NCBI RefSeq assembly: GCF_007665395.1
Contig: NZ_VDND01000007.1
Coordinates: forward strand, 186,001 to 250,000
From: Pseudomonas oryzihabitans
GTDB taxonomy: Bacteria > Pseudomonadota > Gammaproteobacteria > Pseudomonadales > Pseudomonadaceae
Direction: 5' to 3'
Length of the DNA: 64,000 nt
This document shows, one piece after another, positions 47,293-56,138 of the stretch (position 1 is the first letter of the stretch; every line of letters begins with the position of its first letter). The notes beneath the pieces were generated by a model that saw only the letters and a list, made by a program, of their open reading frames with translations, was not told the origin of the DNA and did not search any database. The position numbers and the translations under genes are program-made.

Positions 47293-48315
47293 ATGGCCTT
47301 TTATCCCGTCCTACTTTCAGTCGTGTTCGTCGTTCGTAATCAGGCAACCGAGTTGCAAGGCGCCTTGGAGCGCGCTGCCACCGTGATCGGCCCCTTGGTG
47401 AGCGACTACGAACTTATCATTGTCGACAACGCGTCCGCTGATGACAGCGTAGCTCGATTGAAGCAACTCACCAGTCTCGATGGCTTACCCAACCTTCAGG
47501 TATATGCCCTGACCAAGGAAGTGGACTCCGATACCGCCGCCTGGGTGGGTCTGGAGAATGCACTGGGGGACTTCGCGATCGTCATAGATCCGGAAACGGA
47601 CGACATCGCCTTCTTGCCCGACATGTTGCGCCATGCCGCCGAGGGCGCCGATGTGGTGTTCGCCAACAACCAGCAGAAAGTTCGCCAGACACTGACCTAT
47701 AGTTTGTGCGCCAAGGGTTTCAACAAACTCTACAAGCAATTCAATGGCGTCGACCTGGAGAAGGATGCGCCCCAGTACCGGCTGCTCAGCAAGAAGGTCA
47801 TCAACTACATCCTGCGCCATCCGGCGCCGGCGCTGACCTACCGCCACCTGCCGGCCACGGCGGGTTTCTCGCGGATCAACCTCGAATACAGCATGCCGCC
47901 GCGGAGCACCAAGCCCAAGCGGCTGTCCGGCAGTTTCGACCGCGGCGCACGGCTGCTGGTGTCGTCCACCCGCAAGCCGATGCGCATGGTGAGTTTCCTG
48001 TCCATCGTCGGTGCGCTGTCCAACCTGCTCTATTCGGTCTATGTCATCGCCATCGGCCTGTTCAAGGACGACGTGGCGCCGGGATGGGTGACGATCTCCC
48101 TGCAGCAGTCCGGCATGTTCTTCCTGATCTCGCTGGTCCTGCTGGTGCTGGGCGAATATGTCCTGCAGTTGACCCACAGAGTCAACGAAGGACCGCTCTA
48201 TCATGTCGCCCAGGAGTTCACCAGCGCCGTCATGACGCGTCGTGACAAGCTCAATGTCGAGGTGGTGCAGGGCGGCAACGCGGCCAGGCCGACCGTTCAA
48301 TCCGGCATGGCCTAA
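47293..48315 (+). CDS. GT2 glycosyltransferase with two C-terminal membrane helices
   Basis: 340 aa. GT-A fold: SVVFVVRNQATEL, IIVDNASADDSV (nucleotide-binding Asp) and FAIVIDPETDD in the place of the DxD. Two hydrophobic segments near residues 235-260 and 275-295 (VSFLSIVGALSNLLYSVYVIAIGLF; GMFFLISLVLLVLGEYVLQL) match polyprenyl-phosphate glycosyltransferases of the GtrB/ArnC/DPM1 kind, which load a sugar onto undecaprenyl phosphate. GGAGG lies 8 nt before ATG at 47293. First gene of a tight cluster that follows tRNA-Arg. Confidence 0.85.
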   Translation: MAFYPVLLSVVFVVRNQATELQGALERAATVIGPLVSDYELIIVDNASADDSVARLKQLTSLDGLPNLQVYALTKEVDSDTAAWVGLENALGDFAIVIDPETDDIAFLPDMLRHAAEGADVVFANNQQKVRQTLTYSLCAKGFNKLYKQFNGVDLEKDAPQYRLLSKKVINYILRHPAPALTYRHLPATAGFSRINLEYSMPPRSTKPKRLSGSFDRGARLLVSSTRKPMRMVSFLSIVGALSNLLYSVYVIAIGLFKDDVAPGWVTISLQQSGMFFLISLVLLVLGEYVLQLTHRVNEGPLYHVAQEFTSAVMTRRDKLNVEVVQGGNAARPTVQSGMA

Positions 48316-48323
48316 GGACGATC

Positions 48324-49430
48324 ATGAAAGACGCGATCGTCATAGGTGGCGGTTTCTACGGGGCCATGACGGCCCTGTATCTCATGCGTGTCAGGGGCTT
48401 CGCCCAAGTTACCCTGATCGAGCGTGAGGAAGGTCTGCTCAAGCGTGCCTCTTATCACAATCAGGCACGTGTCCATAACGGTTATCACTATCCCCGAAGT
48501 TTCGTGACGGCCTTTCGCAGCCGCGTCAACTTGCCGCGGTTCCTGCGTGACTATCCCGATGTGGTAGTGCGGGACTTCACCAAGTTGTATGCCATCGCGC
48601 GCAACAACTCCAAGGTGACGGCGAAACAGTTCGAGCGTTTCTGCCAGGGTATCGAAGCCTCCTTGCAACCCGCGCCCGCCGAGTTCGCCCGCTTATTCGA
48701 CGAGCGTTTGATCGAGGCGGTATATCTGACCGAAGAATATGCCTTCAACTCGGCGGTACTGGCCGCCGAAGTGAGTCGGGAACTGGATGCGGTCGGCGTG
48801 GAACTCCGCTTCAACAGTCGGGTGACCCGGATCCATGGTGCGGACGGCGGTCTCGGCGTCGAGGTGGTGAACGCGGCGGGGCAGGAGGAGGAGTTGCAGT
48901 GCCGCTATCTCTTCAACTGTACCTACAGTGGCCTCAATCAATACGGGGGCGACTTTCCCGGTACCGCCACGCGCCTGCGCCACGAGATCACCGAGATGGC
49001 CCTGGTCGAGATGCCGCCCGAGTTGCGCGACATCGGCGTGACGGTGATGGACGGGCCGTTCTTCTCGATGATGCCGTTCCCGGCGCGCGGCCTGCACACG
49101 CTGTCGCACGTGCGTTACACGCCGCACCTGAACTGGGAAGACGCCAATGGCACCGATCCCTATGCGCTGCTGGCCGACTACGATCGGGCCTCGCGGGCGG
49201 ACTGGATGATCAGGGACGTGGCGCGCTACATGGCGGCCGCGGCCAAGGTGGAATACCGGGATTCGCTGTTCGAGGTGAAAACCACCCTGATGAAGAACGA
49301 AGGGGACGACGGCCGTCCCATTCTGTTCGAGCAGCATCCCCAGTTGCCCGGCTGCTATTCGATGCTGGGCGGCAAGATCGACAACATTTTCGATGCCTTG
49401 GAGCGCCTCGATGCCGAACCCTTCCACTGA
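48324..49430 (+). CDS. FAD-dependent oxidoreductase of glycan cluster
   Basis: 368 aa. N-terminal dinucleotide-binding motif AIVIGGGFYGAMTALYL and the following LIEREEGLLKRAS fit the D-amino-acid-oxidase/glycine-oxidase fold. Members in polysaccharide clusters oxidise or handle sugar or polyol intermediates; the exact reaction is unknown. Starts 8 bp after the GT2 stop. Its C-terminus overlaps the start of the next gene. Confidence 0.8.
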   Translation: MKDAIVIGGGFYGAMTALYLMRVRGFAQVTLIEREEGLLKRASYHNQARVHNGYHYPRSFVTAFRSRVNLPRFLRDYPDVVVRDFTKLYAIARNNSKVTAKQFERFCQGIEASLQPAPAEFARLFDERLIEAVYLTEEYAFNSAVLAAEVSRELDAVGVELRFNSRVTRIHGADGGLGVEVVNAAGQEEELQCRYLFNCTYSGLNQYGGDFPGTATRLRHEITEMALVEMPPELRDIGVTVMDGPFFSMMPFPARGLHTLSHVRYTPHLNWEDANGTDPYALLADYDRASRADWMIRDVARYMAAAAKVEYRDSLFEVKTTLMKNEGDDGRPILFEQHPQLPGCYSMLGGKIDNIFDALERLDAEPFH

Positions 49431-51042
49431 CGCCGTACCCAGGGGGGTGTCCGGCATCGCCGGCTTCATCAGCGTTCTGGTCTTTGCCGTCATCAACTTC
49501 TTTCTGTTCGGCAAGGGCGTCATCCTCGACCCCTTCCACCAAGGCGAGTACTTCGCCACCCTGCCGACCCTGCTGCACAGCGAGCCGGGTGCCCACGCCT
49601 TCACCATCCACGGCGGGCTGGACTTCATCCCGGTCTGGCTGGCCGAGACCTGGTTCGGCGCCCAGCACACCTTCCTGGTCACCCAGATCCTCTACGGGCT
49701 CTGCAACACCGGGGCGGCGCTGTTGCTCTGGGGGACGGCACTTCTGCTGTGCCCCCTGCCCAAGGGGCGCGGCCGGCTGCTGCTGCTGGTCGCGGTGGGC
49801 GCGCTGGCGACCCAGGTGGTGGGCTATCGTGATCTCTTCCTGCTGCTGTCGCTGTTCCTGTTCTGCCTGCACCGCAAGGTGGCGACCACCCCGCAGCGGC
49901 TGGTCTGCGAGCTGCTGCTGGGCCTGGCGGCAGGCTTCAACGTGTTCTGGTCCTATGACCGCGGCATCGCCGGGGTGCTGGCCCTGGGCTCGGCGGTGGT
50001 GCTGACCCTGCTGTTGCAGCGGCGCCATCTGCTGTCACTGTTGAGCTTCGCCGTGACCGTCGCCTGGCTCGGGTTTGGTACCGATTTCTTCGCCCTGACC
50101 GACTACGTCAAGAACCTGACCTTCCTCTTAGAAACCTCTTCCCAGTGGAACTACGGCCTGACTGCCCGCCCGCTCGCCCTCAGCCTGTTGCTGGCGGTGC
50201 CCACGGCGCTGGCCGGCTTCGCCCTGATCCGCTGCCTGCCCTGGCCGTGGCGCTGGAGCGAGGACCTGCCGCTGATCGGTGCCCTCGCGGTGCTGCTGGC
50301 GATCTTCTTCAAGATCGGCGTCAACCGAGCGGACTTCCAGCACATCCAGATGGGCTTCTGGGTGCCGCTGCTGAGCCTGCTCTATGCGGCGCGGCGCCAG
50401 CGTCTCGCGCGCAATGGCGGCTGGGATCTCTCAGTGCATCCGCGCGCGGCCCTCGCCGCCATCGCCGCGGCCGTGCTGCTCGGATTGGTCGGTCTCAATC
50501 CCTCGCCGTTCTTCGCGGTGCTGCTGCTGGGCGCGTTGGTGGCCTTCGCGCGGCCCTTGCTGCTACCGGCCCTCGCGGCGCTGCTGGTGCTGCTGGCCGG
50601 CTTCAACCTGTACAAGTCGCCGGTCGAGCGGGTGTGGGCCCAGGGCCTGGCCTGGGTGCCGGAACTCTCGGCCATGCCGGACGACGCCGCCCTGGCGACC
50701 CCGGGCGTGCAATGGGCCTCGCGCCGGTTGCAGGAGAGTGGTGCCCGCTGCGTCTTCGATCTGGCCAACAACGGCGTCATCAACGGGGTGACCGACCTGC
50801 CGGCCTGCACCAAGTACATCTATCCGGTCTATGCCACGCCGCCCTACGAGGCGGACCTGCTCGGCGATCTGCAGCGCGCCGATCCACCGGCGGTGGTGTA
50901 TTCCACGACCTTCTGGTCGTTCAACCTGAACAACATTTCCATGCACGACAAGTTTCCACGTCTCAAGGCCTACCTGGACGAGCGTTATCCCGTCGAGGAG
51001 TGCCAAGCGGACTATTGCCTGAGATTTAAGACCAAGGGGTGA
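49411..51042 (+). CDS. Polytopic membrane protein, GT-C-like
   Basis: 543 aa with 11-12 hydrophobic segments and a C-terminal soluble part of about 110 residues with three cysteines near the end (ARCVFDL, ECQADYCLRF). A conserved-looking loop after the first helix, KGVILDPFHQGEYFATLP, carries acidic residues where GT-C glycosyltransferases hold their catalytic Asp/Glu. I infer a lipid-linked-sugar transferase of the ArnT/GtrC kind, not proven. ATG at 49411 has GGAG at 8 nt and overlaps the FAD enzyme gene by 20 bp. Confidence 0.75.
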   Translation: MPNPSTDAVPRGVSGIAGFISVLVFAVINFFLFGKGVILDPFHQGEYFATLPTLLHSEPGAHAFTIHGGLDFIPVWLAETWFGAQHTFLVTQILYGLCNTGAALLLWGTALLLCPLPKGRGRLLLLVAVGALATQVVGYRDLFLLLSLFLFCLHRKVATTPQRLVCELLLGLAAGFNVFWSYDRGIAGVLALGSAVVLTLLLQRRHLLSLLSFAVTVAWLGFGTDFFALTDYVKNLTFLLETSSQWNYGLTARPLALSLLLAVPTALAGFALIRCLPWPWRWSEDLPLIGALAVLLAIFFKIGVNRADFQHIQMGFWVPLLSLLYAARRQRLARNGGWDLSVHPRAALAAIAAAVLLGLVGLNPSPFFAVLLLGALVAFARPLLLPALAALLVLLAGFNLYKSPVERVWAQGLAWVPELSAMPDDAALATPGVQWASRRLQESGARCVFDLANNGVINGVTDLPACTKYIYPVYATPPYEADLLGDLQRADPPAVVYSTTFWSFNLNNISMHDKFPRLKAYLDERYPVEECQADYCLRFKTKG

Positions 51043-51047
51043 GCAAC

Positions 51048-51836
51048 ATGAAGACCGACGCATTGATAGGGTACAGCGGCTTCGTGGGGTCGACACTGCT
51101 CAAGCAGAAGGCCTTCGGCGCGCTGTTTCGCTCCACCAACATCGACCAGATCGGCGACCAGCCCTATGGGCAGGTGATCTGTGCCGGCGCGCCCGCGCAG
51201 AAGTGGATCGCCAACCGTGATCCGGAAGCGGATCGGCAGAAGATCGACGGCCTGATCGCGCATCTGTCGCGGATCCAGTGCGAGTCCTTCGTGCTGATCA
51301 GCACCGTGGATGTCTTCAAGCAACCGCTCGGCGTGGACGAAACCACCGCGGTGGACGAAGACGGCCTGCATGCCTATGGGGCCAACCGCTATCGCCTGGA
51401 ACAGTTCGTCCGCGAGCATTTCGCCAAGGCCCTGATCGTCCGCCTGCCGGGCCTGGTCGGGCCGGGACTGCGCAAGAACGTGATCTACGACCTGCTCAAC
51501 GACAATAACCTGCACGCCGTGGAAAGCCGCGGCGTCTTCCAGTTCTATCCGATGGTCAACCTCGGCTACGACATCCAGACCGCCCAGGCCGCCGGCCTGG
51601 AGCTGGTCCACCTGACCGCCGAACCCATCAGCGTGGCGGACATCGCCCGCCAGGGCTTCGGCCGCGATTTCGCCAATACCCTGGAGGGTACGCCGGCGCG
51701 CTACGATTTCCGCAGCGTGCATGCCGAGGTCTTCGGTGGTCGTGACGGCTACCAGTACAGCGCCCGCGATACCCTGCTGGCGGTGCGGGCCTATGCCCAG
51801 TCGGAACCCCCGGTGATCAAGGCGGAGGGTCAGTGA
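51048..51836 (+). CDS. NAD-dependent epimerase/reductase-like protein
   Basis: 262 aa. N-terminal IGYSGFVGSTLLKQ is a Rossmann GxxGxxG variant; LISTVDVFKQP and YGANRYRLEQFV carry the S...Y-x-x-x-R equivalent of the extended-SDR catalytic S/T-Y-x-x-x-K, with Arg where Lys is normal. So it may be an atypical or non-catalytic member; RmlD- or GalE-like sugar reductases are the nearest class. ATG at 51048 with AAGGGG upstream, 5 bp after the membrane protein stop. Confidence 0.78.
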   Translation: MKTDALIGYSGFVGSTLLKQKAFGALFRSTNIDQIGDQPYGQVICAGAPAQKWIANRDPEADRQKIDGLIAHLSRIQCESFVLISTVDVFKQPLGVDETTAVDEDGLHAYGANRYRLEQFVREHFAKALIVRLPGLVGPGLRKNVIYDLLNDNNLHAVESRGVFQFYPMVNLGYDIQTAQAAGLELVHLTAEPISVADIARQGFGRDFANTLEGTPARYDFRSVHAEVFGGRDGYQYSARDTLLAVRAYAQSEPPVIKAEGQ

Positions 51837-52669
51837 TGCGCATCGCCATCTCCAATATCGCCTGGGACCCGACCGACGACGCCATGGTCGCCGAAATCCT
51901 GCAGCAATACCGGGTGGATGCTATCGACATCGCCCCCGGCAAGTACTTCGCCGATCCGAAGACGGCCACCGCCGAGCAGATCCAGGCCGTGCGCCAGCAG
52001 TGGCAGGCGCGGGGCATCGAGATCACCGGCATGCAGGCGCTGTTGTTCGGCACCACCGGCCTCAATGTCTTCGGCACCGACGACGTGCAAGGCGCGCTGC
52101 TGGCGCAGCTGGAAGGGGTCTGTCGGGTCGCCGAGGGACTGGGTGCCACCCGCCTGGTGTTCGGCTCGCCGCGCAACCGGGATCGCTCGGGATTGAGCGA
52201 CGAAGAGGCCCTGGCGCAGGCGCGTGACTTCTTTCGCCGTCTGGGCGACGTCGCCGCGGCCCGCAACGTGCTGATCTGCCTGGAGCCGAATCCCCCCCGC
52301 TATGGCGCCAACTTCATGATCGACAGCGACTCCACGGCTGCCGTGGTGCGCGCGGTGGACCATCCGGCGATCCGCATGCAGCTCGACACCGGTGCCCTGA
52401 CCATCAACGCGGAAGACGCCGCGCGGGTGCTTGAGGAGCATGCCGAGCTGATCGGCCATGTCCATGCCAGCGAGCCGGACCTGGTGACCCTGGGGGAGGG
52501 CGGTACCAACCACGAGGGCATCGCCTTCGCCCTGACCCGCCGGCTGCCGGAGCAGGTGGTCAGCATCGAGATGCTGCCGGCCAAGCAGGGCTCCAACCTG
52601 GCGGCGCTGGAGCGCGGCGTCCAGGTGGCGATCCGCGCCTATGGCGATCTGCCGGAGGCCGCCGCATGA
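51836..52669 (+). CDS. Sugar phosphate isomerase/epimerase-like TIM barrel
   Basis: 277 aa. Xylose-isomerase-like AP-endonuclease-2 fold: LICLEPNPPRYG with metal-ligand Glu, IRMQLDTGALT, IGHVHASEPD with the His and Asp ligands, and VSIEMLP with the final Glu. Start ATG at 51836 overlaps the previous stop (TGATG); its stop overlaps the next ATG. It probably interconverts a keto/aldo or epimeric sugar for this cluster. Confidence 0.82.
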   Translation: MRIAISNIAWDPTDDAMVAEILQQYRVDAIDIAPGKYFADPKTATAEQIQAVRQQWQARGIEITGMQALLFGTTGLNVFGTDDVQGALLAQLEGVCRVAEGLGATRLVFGSPRNRDRSGLSDEEALAQARDFFRRLGDVAAARNVLICLEPNPPRYGANFMIDSDSTAAVVRAVDHPAIRMQLDTGALTINAEDAARVLEEHAELIGHVHASEPDLVTLGEGGTNHEGIAFALTRRLPEQVVSIEMLPAKQGSNLAALERGVQVAIRAYGDLPEAAA

Positions 52670-53022
52670 AGTGGCTGATCCTGATCCTGGGCATCGCCTC
52701 CAATGCGTCGGCGAGCGTGCTGGTCAAGATGGCGATGCTGCCGCCGCGCCGTTTTCCCAGCCCTGCCGATCCCATGGCGGCCCTGAGCAACTGGCCGTTC
52801 TGGCTGGGCCTGTTCATGTACGGCCTGGCCTTCCTGCTATATGCCGCCGCGCTCGCCAAGCTGCCGCTGAACGTGGCGCATCCGGTGCTGACGGCCGGGG
52901 CCATCGCCAGCGTCGCCCTGCTGTCGGTGGCGATCTTTCGCGAAGCCTTTCCCTGGACCACGGCGGCAGGCATCGTCCTGATCATCGCCGGTGTCGCTCT
53001 CATCACGGCCCGTGTCGGTTGA
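52666..53022 (+). CDS. Small multidrug resistance-like membrane protein
   Basis: 118 aa with four membrane helices (about 2-20, 43-65, 70-90, 95-115). SMR/EamA fold. In glycan clusters such proteins (ArnE/ArnF) flip undecaprenyl-phosphate sugars, and I infer that role here from its place between sugar enzymes and glycosyltransferases. A 4-bp ATGA overlap couples it to the isomerase gene. Confidence 0.8.
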   Translation: MKWLILILGIASNASASVLVKMAMLPPRRFPSPADPMAALSNWPFWLGLFMYGLAFLLYAAALAKLPLNVAHPVLTAGAIASVALLSVAIFREAFPWTTAAGIVLIIAGVALITARVG

Positions 53023-53035
53023 CCCTGGAGGACCT

Positions 53036-53884
53036 ATGACTACTGCAATTCCCGCCACCGAGCGGGCCCTCTGGCAGGTGCCCAGCTATTCGACGACCTT
53101 CTGGAACGGCCGCAGCCGTCCCCATTGCGTGGTGATTCCGGTCATCAACGAAGGCGAGCGCATCCTCAACCTGCTCCGCCGCATGGCCGCGGTGAAGATC
53201 GCCGACATCGCCGACGTCATCATCGTCGACGGCGGCAGCACCGACGGTTCGCTGGAGCCGCAACGGCTGCAGGAGCTGGGCGTCCGGGGCCTGCTGGTCA
53301 AGACCGCGCCGGGCAAGCTCAGCGCCCAGCTGCGCTGCGCCTACGCCTTCGTGCTCGACGAGGGCTATACCGGCATCGTGACCATCGACGGCAACGACAA
53401 GGACGATCCCGACGCCATTCCCCGCTTCATCGCGGCCATCGAGCAGGGCTACGACTTCGTCCAGGCGTCGCGCTTCCTCGCCGGCGGCGTGGCCGAGAAC
53501 ACGCCCAAGTCGCGCGACTTCGCCATCCGCTTCATCCACGCGCCCATGCTCAGCCTGGCCTCGGGCTTCCACTGGACCGACACCACCCAGGGTTTCCGCG
53601 CCTACAGCCGGGCCATGCTGCTGGATCCGCGGGTGGCGCCCTTCCGTGATGAGTTCACCACCTACGAGCTGCTGGCCTATCTGTCCTACCGCGTGCCGAA
53701 ATTGGGTTACCGCTGCGTGGAACTCCCTACCGTGAGACGCTATCCGAAGGGCGAGGTACCCACCAAGATCAGCAGCGTCAGAGGTAATCTGTCGGTGCTG
53801 CAGGTACTGATGAAGGCCTGTGCGGGCCATTACAATCCACGCCTGGGCGAGGATGCCCAGCTGGCAGCGCAACGGCGAAGCTGA
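53036..53884 (+). CDS. GT2 glycosyltransferase without membrane anchor
   Basis: 282 aa. GT-A motifs CVVIPVINEGERILNLL, VIIVDGGSTDGS and IVTIDGNDKDDP (DxD-like) with TQGFRAYSRAM. It lacks the C-terminal helices of the first GT2 of the cluster, so it is soluble or peripheral. GGAGG precedes ATG at 53036 by 5 nt. Last of the tightly packed genes; 43 bp before the MFS gene. Confidence 0.85.
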   Translation: MTTAIPATERALWQVPSYSTTFWNGRSRPHCVVIPVINEGERILNLLRRMAAVKIADIADVIIVDGGSTDGSLEPQRLQELGVRGLLVKTAPGKLSAQLRCAYAFVLDEGYTGIVTIDGNDKDDPDAIPRFIAAIEQGYDFVQASRFLAGGVAENTPKSRDFAIRFIHAPMLSLASGFHWTDTTQGFRAYSRAMLLDPRVAPFRDEFTTYELLAYLSYRVPKLGYRCVELPTVRRYPKGEVPTKISSVRGNLSVLQVLMKACAGHYNPRLGEDAQLAAQRRS

Positions 53885-53927
53885 TCCCGTCGCGCTCGCC
53901 TGGTGGCAAGAGACGATGGAGTAGGCA

Positions 53928-55277
53928 ATGGGGCGTGTGCTGTCGGCGTTTCGCGGGCTTTATTTCGCGACGCTGTTGATGTTGATCGGAACGGGGCTGT
54001 TGAGTACCTACCTGGGCCTGCGGCTGGCCGCGGAGCAGGTGCAGGGACTCTGGGTCGGCGCCCTGACCGCCGCCTATTACGCGGGGCTGGTGATAGGTGG
54101 CAAGCTGGGACACCGGCTGATCGCCCGGGTCGGCCATATCCGCGCCTACGTGACCTGCGCCGGCGTGGTCGGCGCGGCGGTCCTGGGAATCGGGCTGTTG
54201 CCCTGGCTGCCGGTGTGGCTGGCGCTCCGGGTGCTGATCGGCATGGGCATGATGTGCCAGTACATGGTGCTGGAGAGCTGGCTCAACGAGCAGGCTGGTC
54301 CGGGCGAGCGGGGCAAGGTCTTCTCCGGCTACATGACCGCCTCCTACCTGGGCCTCGCCCTGGGCCAGGTGGTGCTGGTGCTGTCGCCCGATCTCGGGGT
54401 CGACAAGCTGATGCTGGTGGCGATCTGCTATGCGCTCTGCCTGGTTCCGGTGGCCGTCACCGGCAAGATCCACCCGGCACCGCTCAAGCCGGCCCCCCTG
54501 GAGCCGGCCTTCTTCATCAAGCGCATTCCGCAGTCGCTGACCACCACCCTGGTCGCGGGCCTGGTGATCGGCTCCTTTTACGGCCTGGCGCCGCTCTATG
54601 CCAGCGCCCAGGGACTGCCCACCGAGCGCATCGGTCTGTTCATGGCCTGCTGCATCTTCGCCGGCCTGGTCGCCCAGTGGCCGATCGGCTGGCTGTCGGA
54701 TCGCCACGATCGCAGCTGGCTGATCCGGGTGGTCGCCATCGCCCTGACCGTCGCCGCCTTGCCACTGGCGGTATTGCCCCATGTGCCGCCGGTGGTCCTG
54801 CTGCCGCTCGGCCTCATCGCCAGCCTGCTGCAGTTCGTCCTCTATCCGCTGGCGGTGGCGCTGTCCAACGATCACATCGAGGGTGAACGGCGGGTGTCCC
54901 TGAGCGCCATGCTGCTGGTGACCTTCGGCGTCGGCGCCTGTATCGGCCCGCTGGTGGTAGGGGCCCTGATGAACCTGGTCGGACCCAACATGCTCTATGC
55001 CTTCGTCGTCCTCTGCGGCGGGATCCTGATCTGGCGGATCCGCCCGGATGCGGTCACCGGCAAGCACCTGGTCGACGAAGCGCCGCTGAGCCACGTGCAG
55101 ATGCCCGAGGGGTCGACCAGTTCACCGCTGGCGGCGGCGCTGGATCCGCGGGTCGATAGCCAGGTGGTGCAGGAGCAGATGCACAGCGAGCCGGTGGCGG
55201 AAACGCCCGTCGAAGAGGCGCCGTCTTCCCCGGAAGGTAGCGCGCCTGGGGAGCCAGCCGACACCAAGTTGCCTTGA
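53928..55277 (+). CDS. YcaD-type MFS transporter
   Basis: 449 aa, about 12 helices: N-terminal LIGTGLLSTYLGLRLAAEQV and MVLESWLNEQAGPGERGKVFSGYMT are typical of the YcaD group. A hydrophilic tail of about 70 residues, rich in Ser, Pro and Glu, follows the last helix. Substrate unknown. It lies between the glycan genes and flgZ and may belong to neither. Confidence 0.82.
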   Translation: MGRVLSAFRGLYFATLLMLIGTGLLSTYLGLRLAAEQVQGLWVGALTAAYYAGLVIGGKLGHRLIARVGHIRAYVTCAGVVGAAVLGIGLLPWLPVWLALRVLIGMGMMCQYMVLESWLNEQAGPGERGKVFSGYMTASYLGLALGQVVLVLSPDLGVDKLMLVAICYALCLVPVAVTGKIHPAPLKPAPLEPAFFIKRIPQSLTTTLVAGLVIGSFYGLAPLYASAQGLPTERIGLFMACCIFAGLVAQWPIGWLSDRHDRSWLIRVVAIALTVAALPLAVLPHVPPVVLLPLGLIASLLQFVLYPLAVALSNDHIEGERRVSLSAMLLVTFGVGACIGPLVVGALMNLVGPNMLYAFVVLCGGILIWRIRPDAVTGKHLVDEAPLSHVQMPEGSTSSPLAAALDPRVDSQVVQEQMHSEPVAETPVEEAPSSPEGSAPGEPADTKLP

Positions 55278-55313
55278 GGGCGGGCAGGGGGCAGCCGGCG
55301 CCCCACTGGCGGT

Positions 55314-56048
55314 TCAGTCGAGGCGACGGCTTTCCCGCTGCAGCTGGTAGACGAAGCGTTCCACCTGGCGCTGGGTGGCACCGCTGAGATTGTGGAAGCT
55401 GACGCCGACGTCACTCTGCTCCAGGCGATCCAGGCAGGTCACGTGGCGGATGTTCACCGCCGTGGTGATGGCACCCATGGGCAGTTCCGCGGTGAAGCTC
55501 TGCACCAGCTGGCCCGGTTGCAGCAGGTGGGTCACATTGCCGGGAAAGCGTAGTTTGCAGCCGGTGGCCGACAGGTCGATCAATTGCCCGCGCAACTGGA
55601 TCTCGCCGGTCTCCTGAACCAGTTCCGCCGTGGCCGGCCGATTCAACAGCAGTCTGACGCGGAAGGCATTGCGCCGCTGGTGGTAGGTCAGTTCCGCCGG
55701 CAGGCCGACCCAGTAGCACCGGTGGCCGTCGATCTCGCTGAACTGCACCGGACGGTCGATCTGCCAGCTGACCCTGATACCCTCGTGCAGGCTGTCCACA
55801 TGGAAGGGCTGGGCCTGCTCCAGCAACCGCTCGGCTTCCCGGGGAATGAATTCGTCCAGCGCGATCAGGCCCTTGGTCTCGTCGATGTCCACGACGAAGC
55901 TCTGGAACTGCTGGCCCTGGCGGGTGAAGGTGATCCGCAGGGGGATGTGCTGCTGCAGCGCAGGACGCAGTGCGGCCACGATCTCACCGGCGGAGCGGTA
56001 CACCTTGGGTGGCTGGGGCGCATTGTCGCTGGCGAAGGATCCTGACAC
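55314..56048 (-). CDS. flgZ: Flagellar brake protein, YcgR/FlgZ (PilZ domain)
   Basis: 244 aa. N-terminal YcgR domain, then PilZ domain with the c-di-GMP motif RRNAFRVR and DLSATGCKL (D-x-S-x-x-G). Slows the flagellar motor when c-di-GMP is high. I chose GTG at 56048 because AGGA lies about 8 nt upstream and the protein then starts SGSFASDNAPQPPKV, as FlgZ proteins do; the ATG at 56099 has no ribosome site. Downstream of flgM-flgN on the same strand. Confidence 0.9.
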   Translation of the reverse strand: MSGSFASDNAPQPPKVYRSAGEIVAALRPALQQHIPLRITFTRQGQQFQSFVVDIDETKGLIALDEFIPREAERLLEQAQPFHVDSLHEGIRVSWQIDRPVQFSEIDGHRCYWVGLPAELTYHQRRNAFRVRLLLNRPATAELVQETGEIQLRGQLIDLSATGCKLRFPGNVTHLLQPGQLVQSFTAELPMGAITTAVNIRHVTCLDRLEQSDVGVSFHNLSGATQRQVERFVYQLQRESRRLD

Positions 56049-56138
56049 CTGGGCATTCCTGTGAGGGGGCGGGCCGCAAGGATAATGGCTAAGCGCCATC
56101 CCTGCAGCCTTATCGCGATCTTTTGAGAAGGGTGGTCG

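Noticed and set aside
46973..55277. Integrated island with defined attachment sites
   Set aside because: I see neither an integrase nor a direct repeat of the tRNA 3' end, so I do not annotate an element, only raise it as a possibility.
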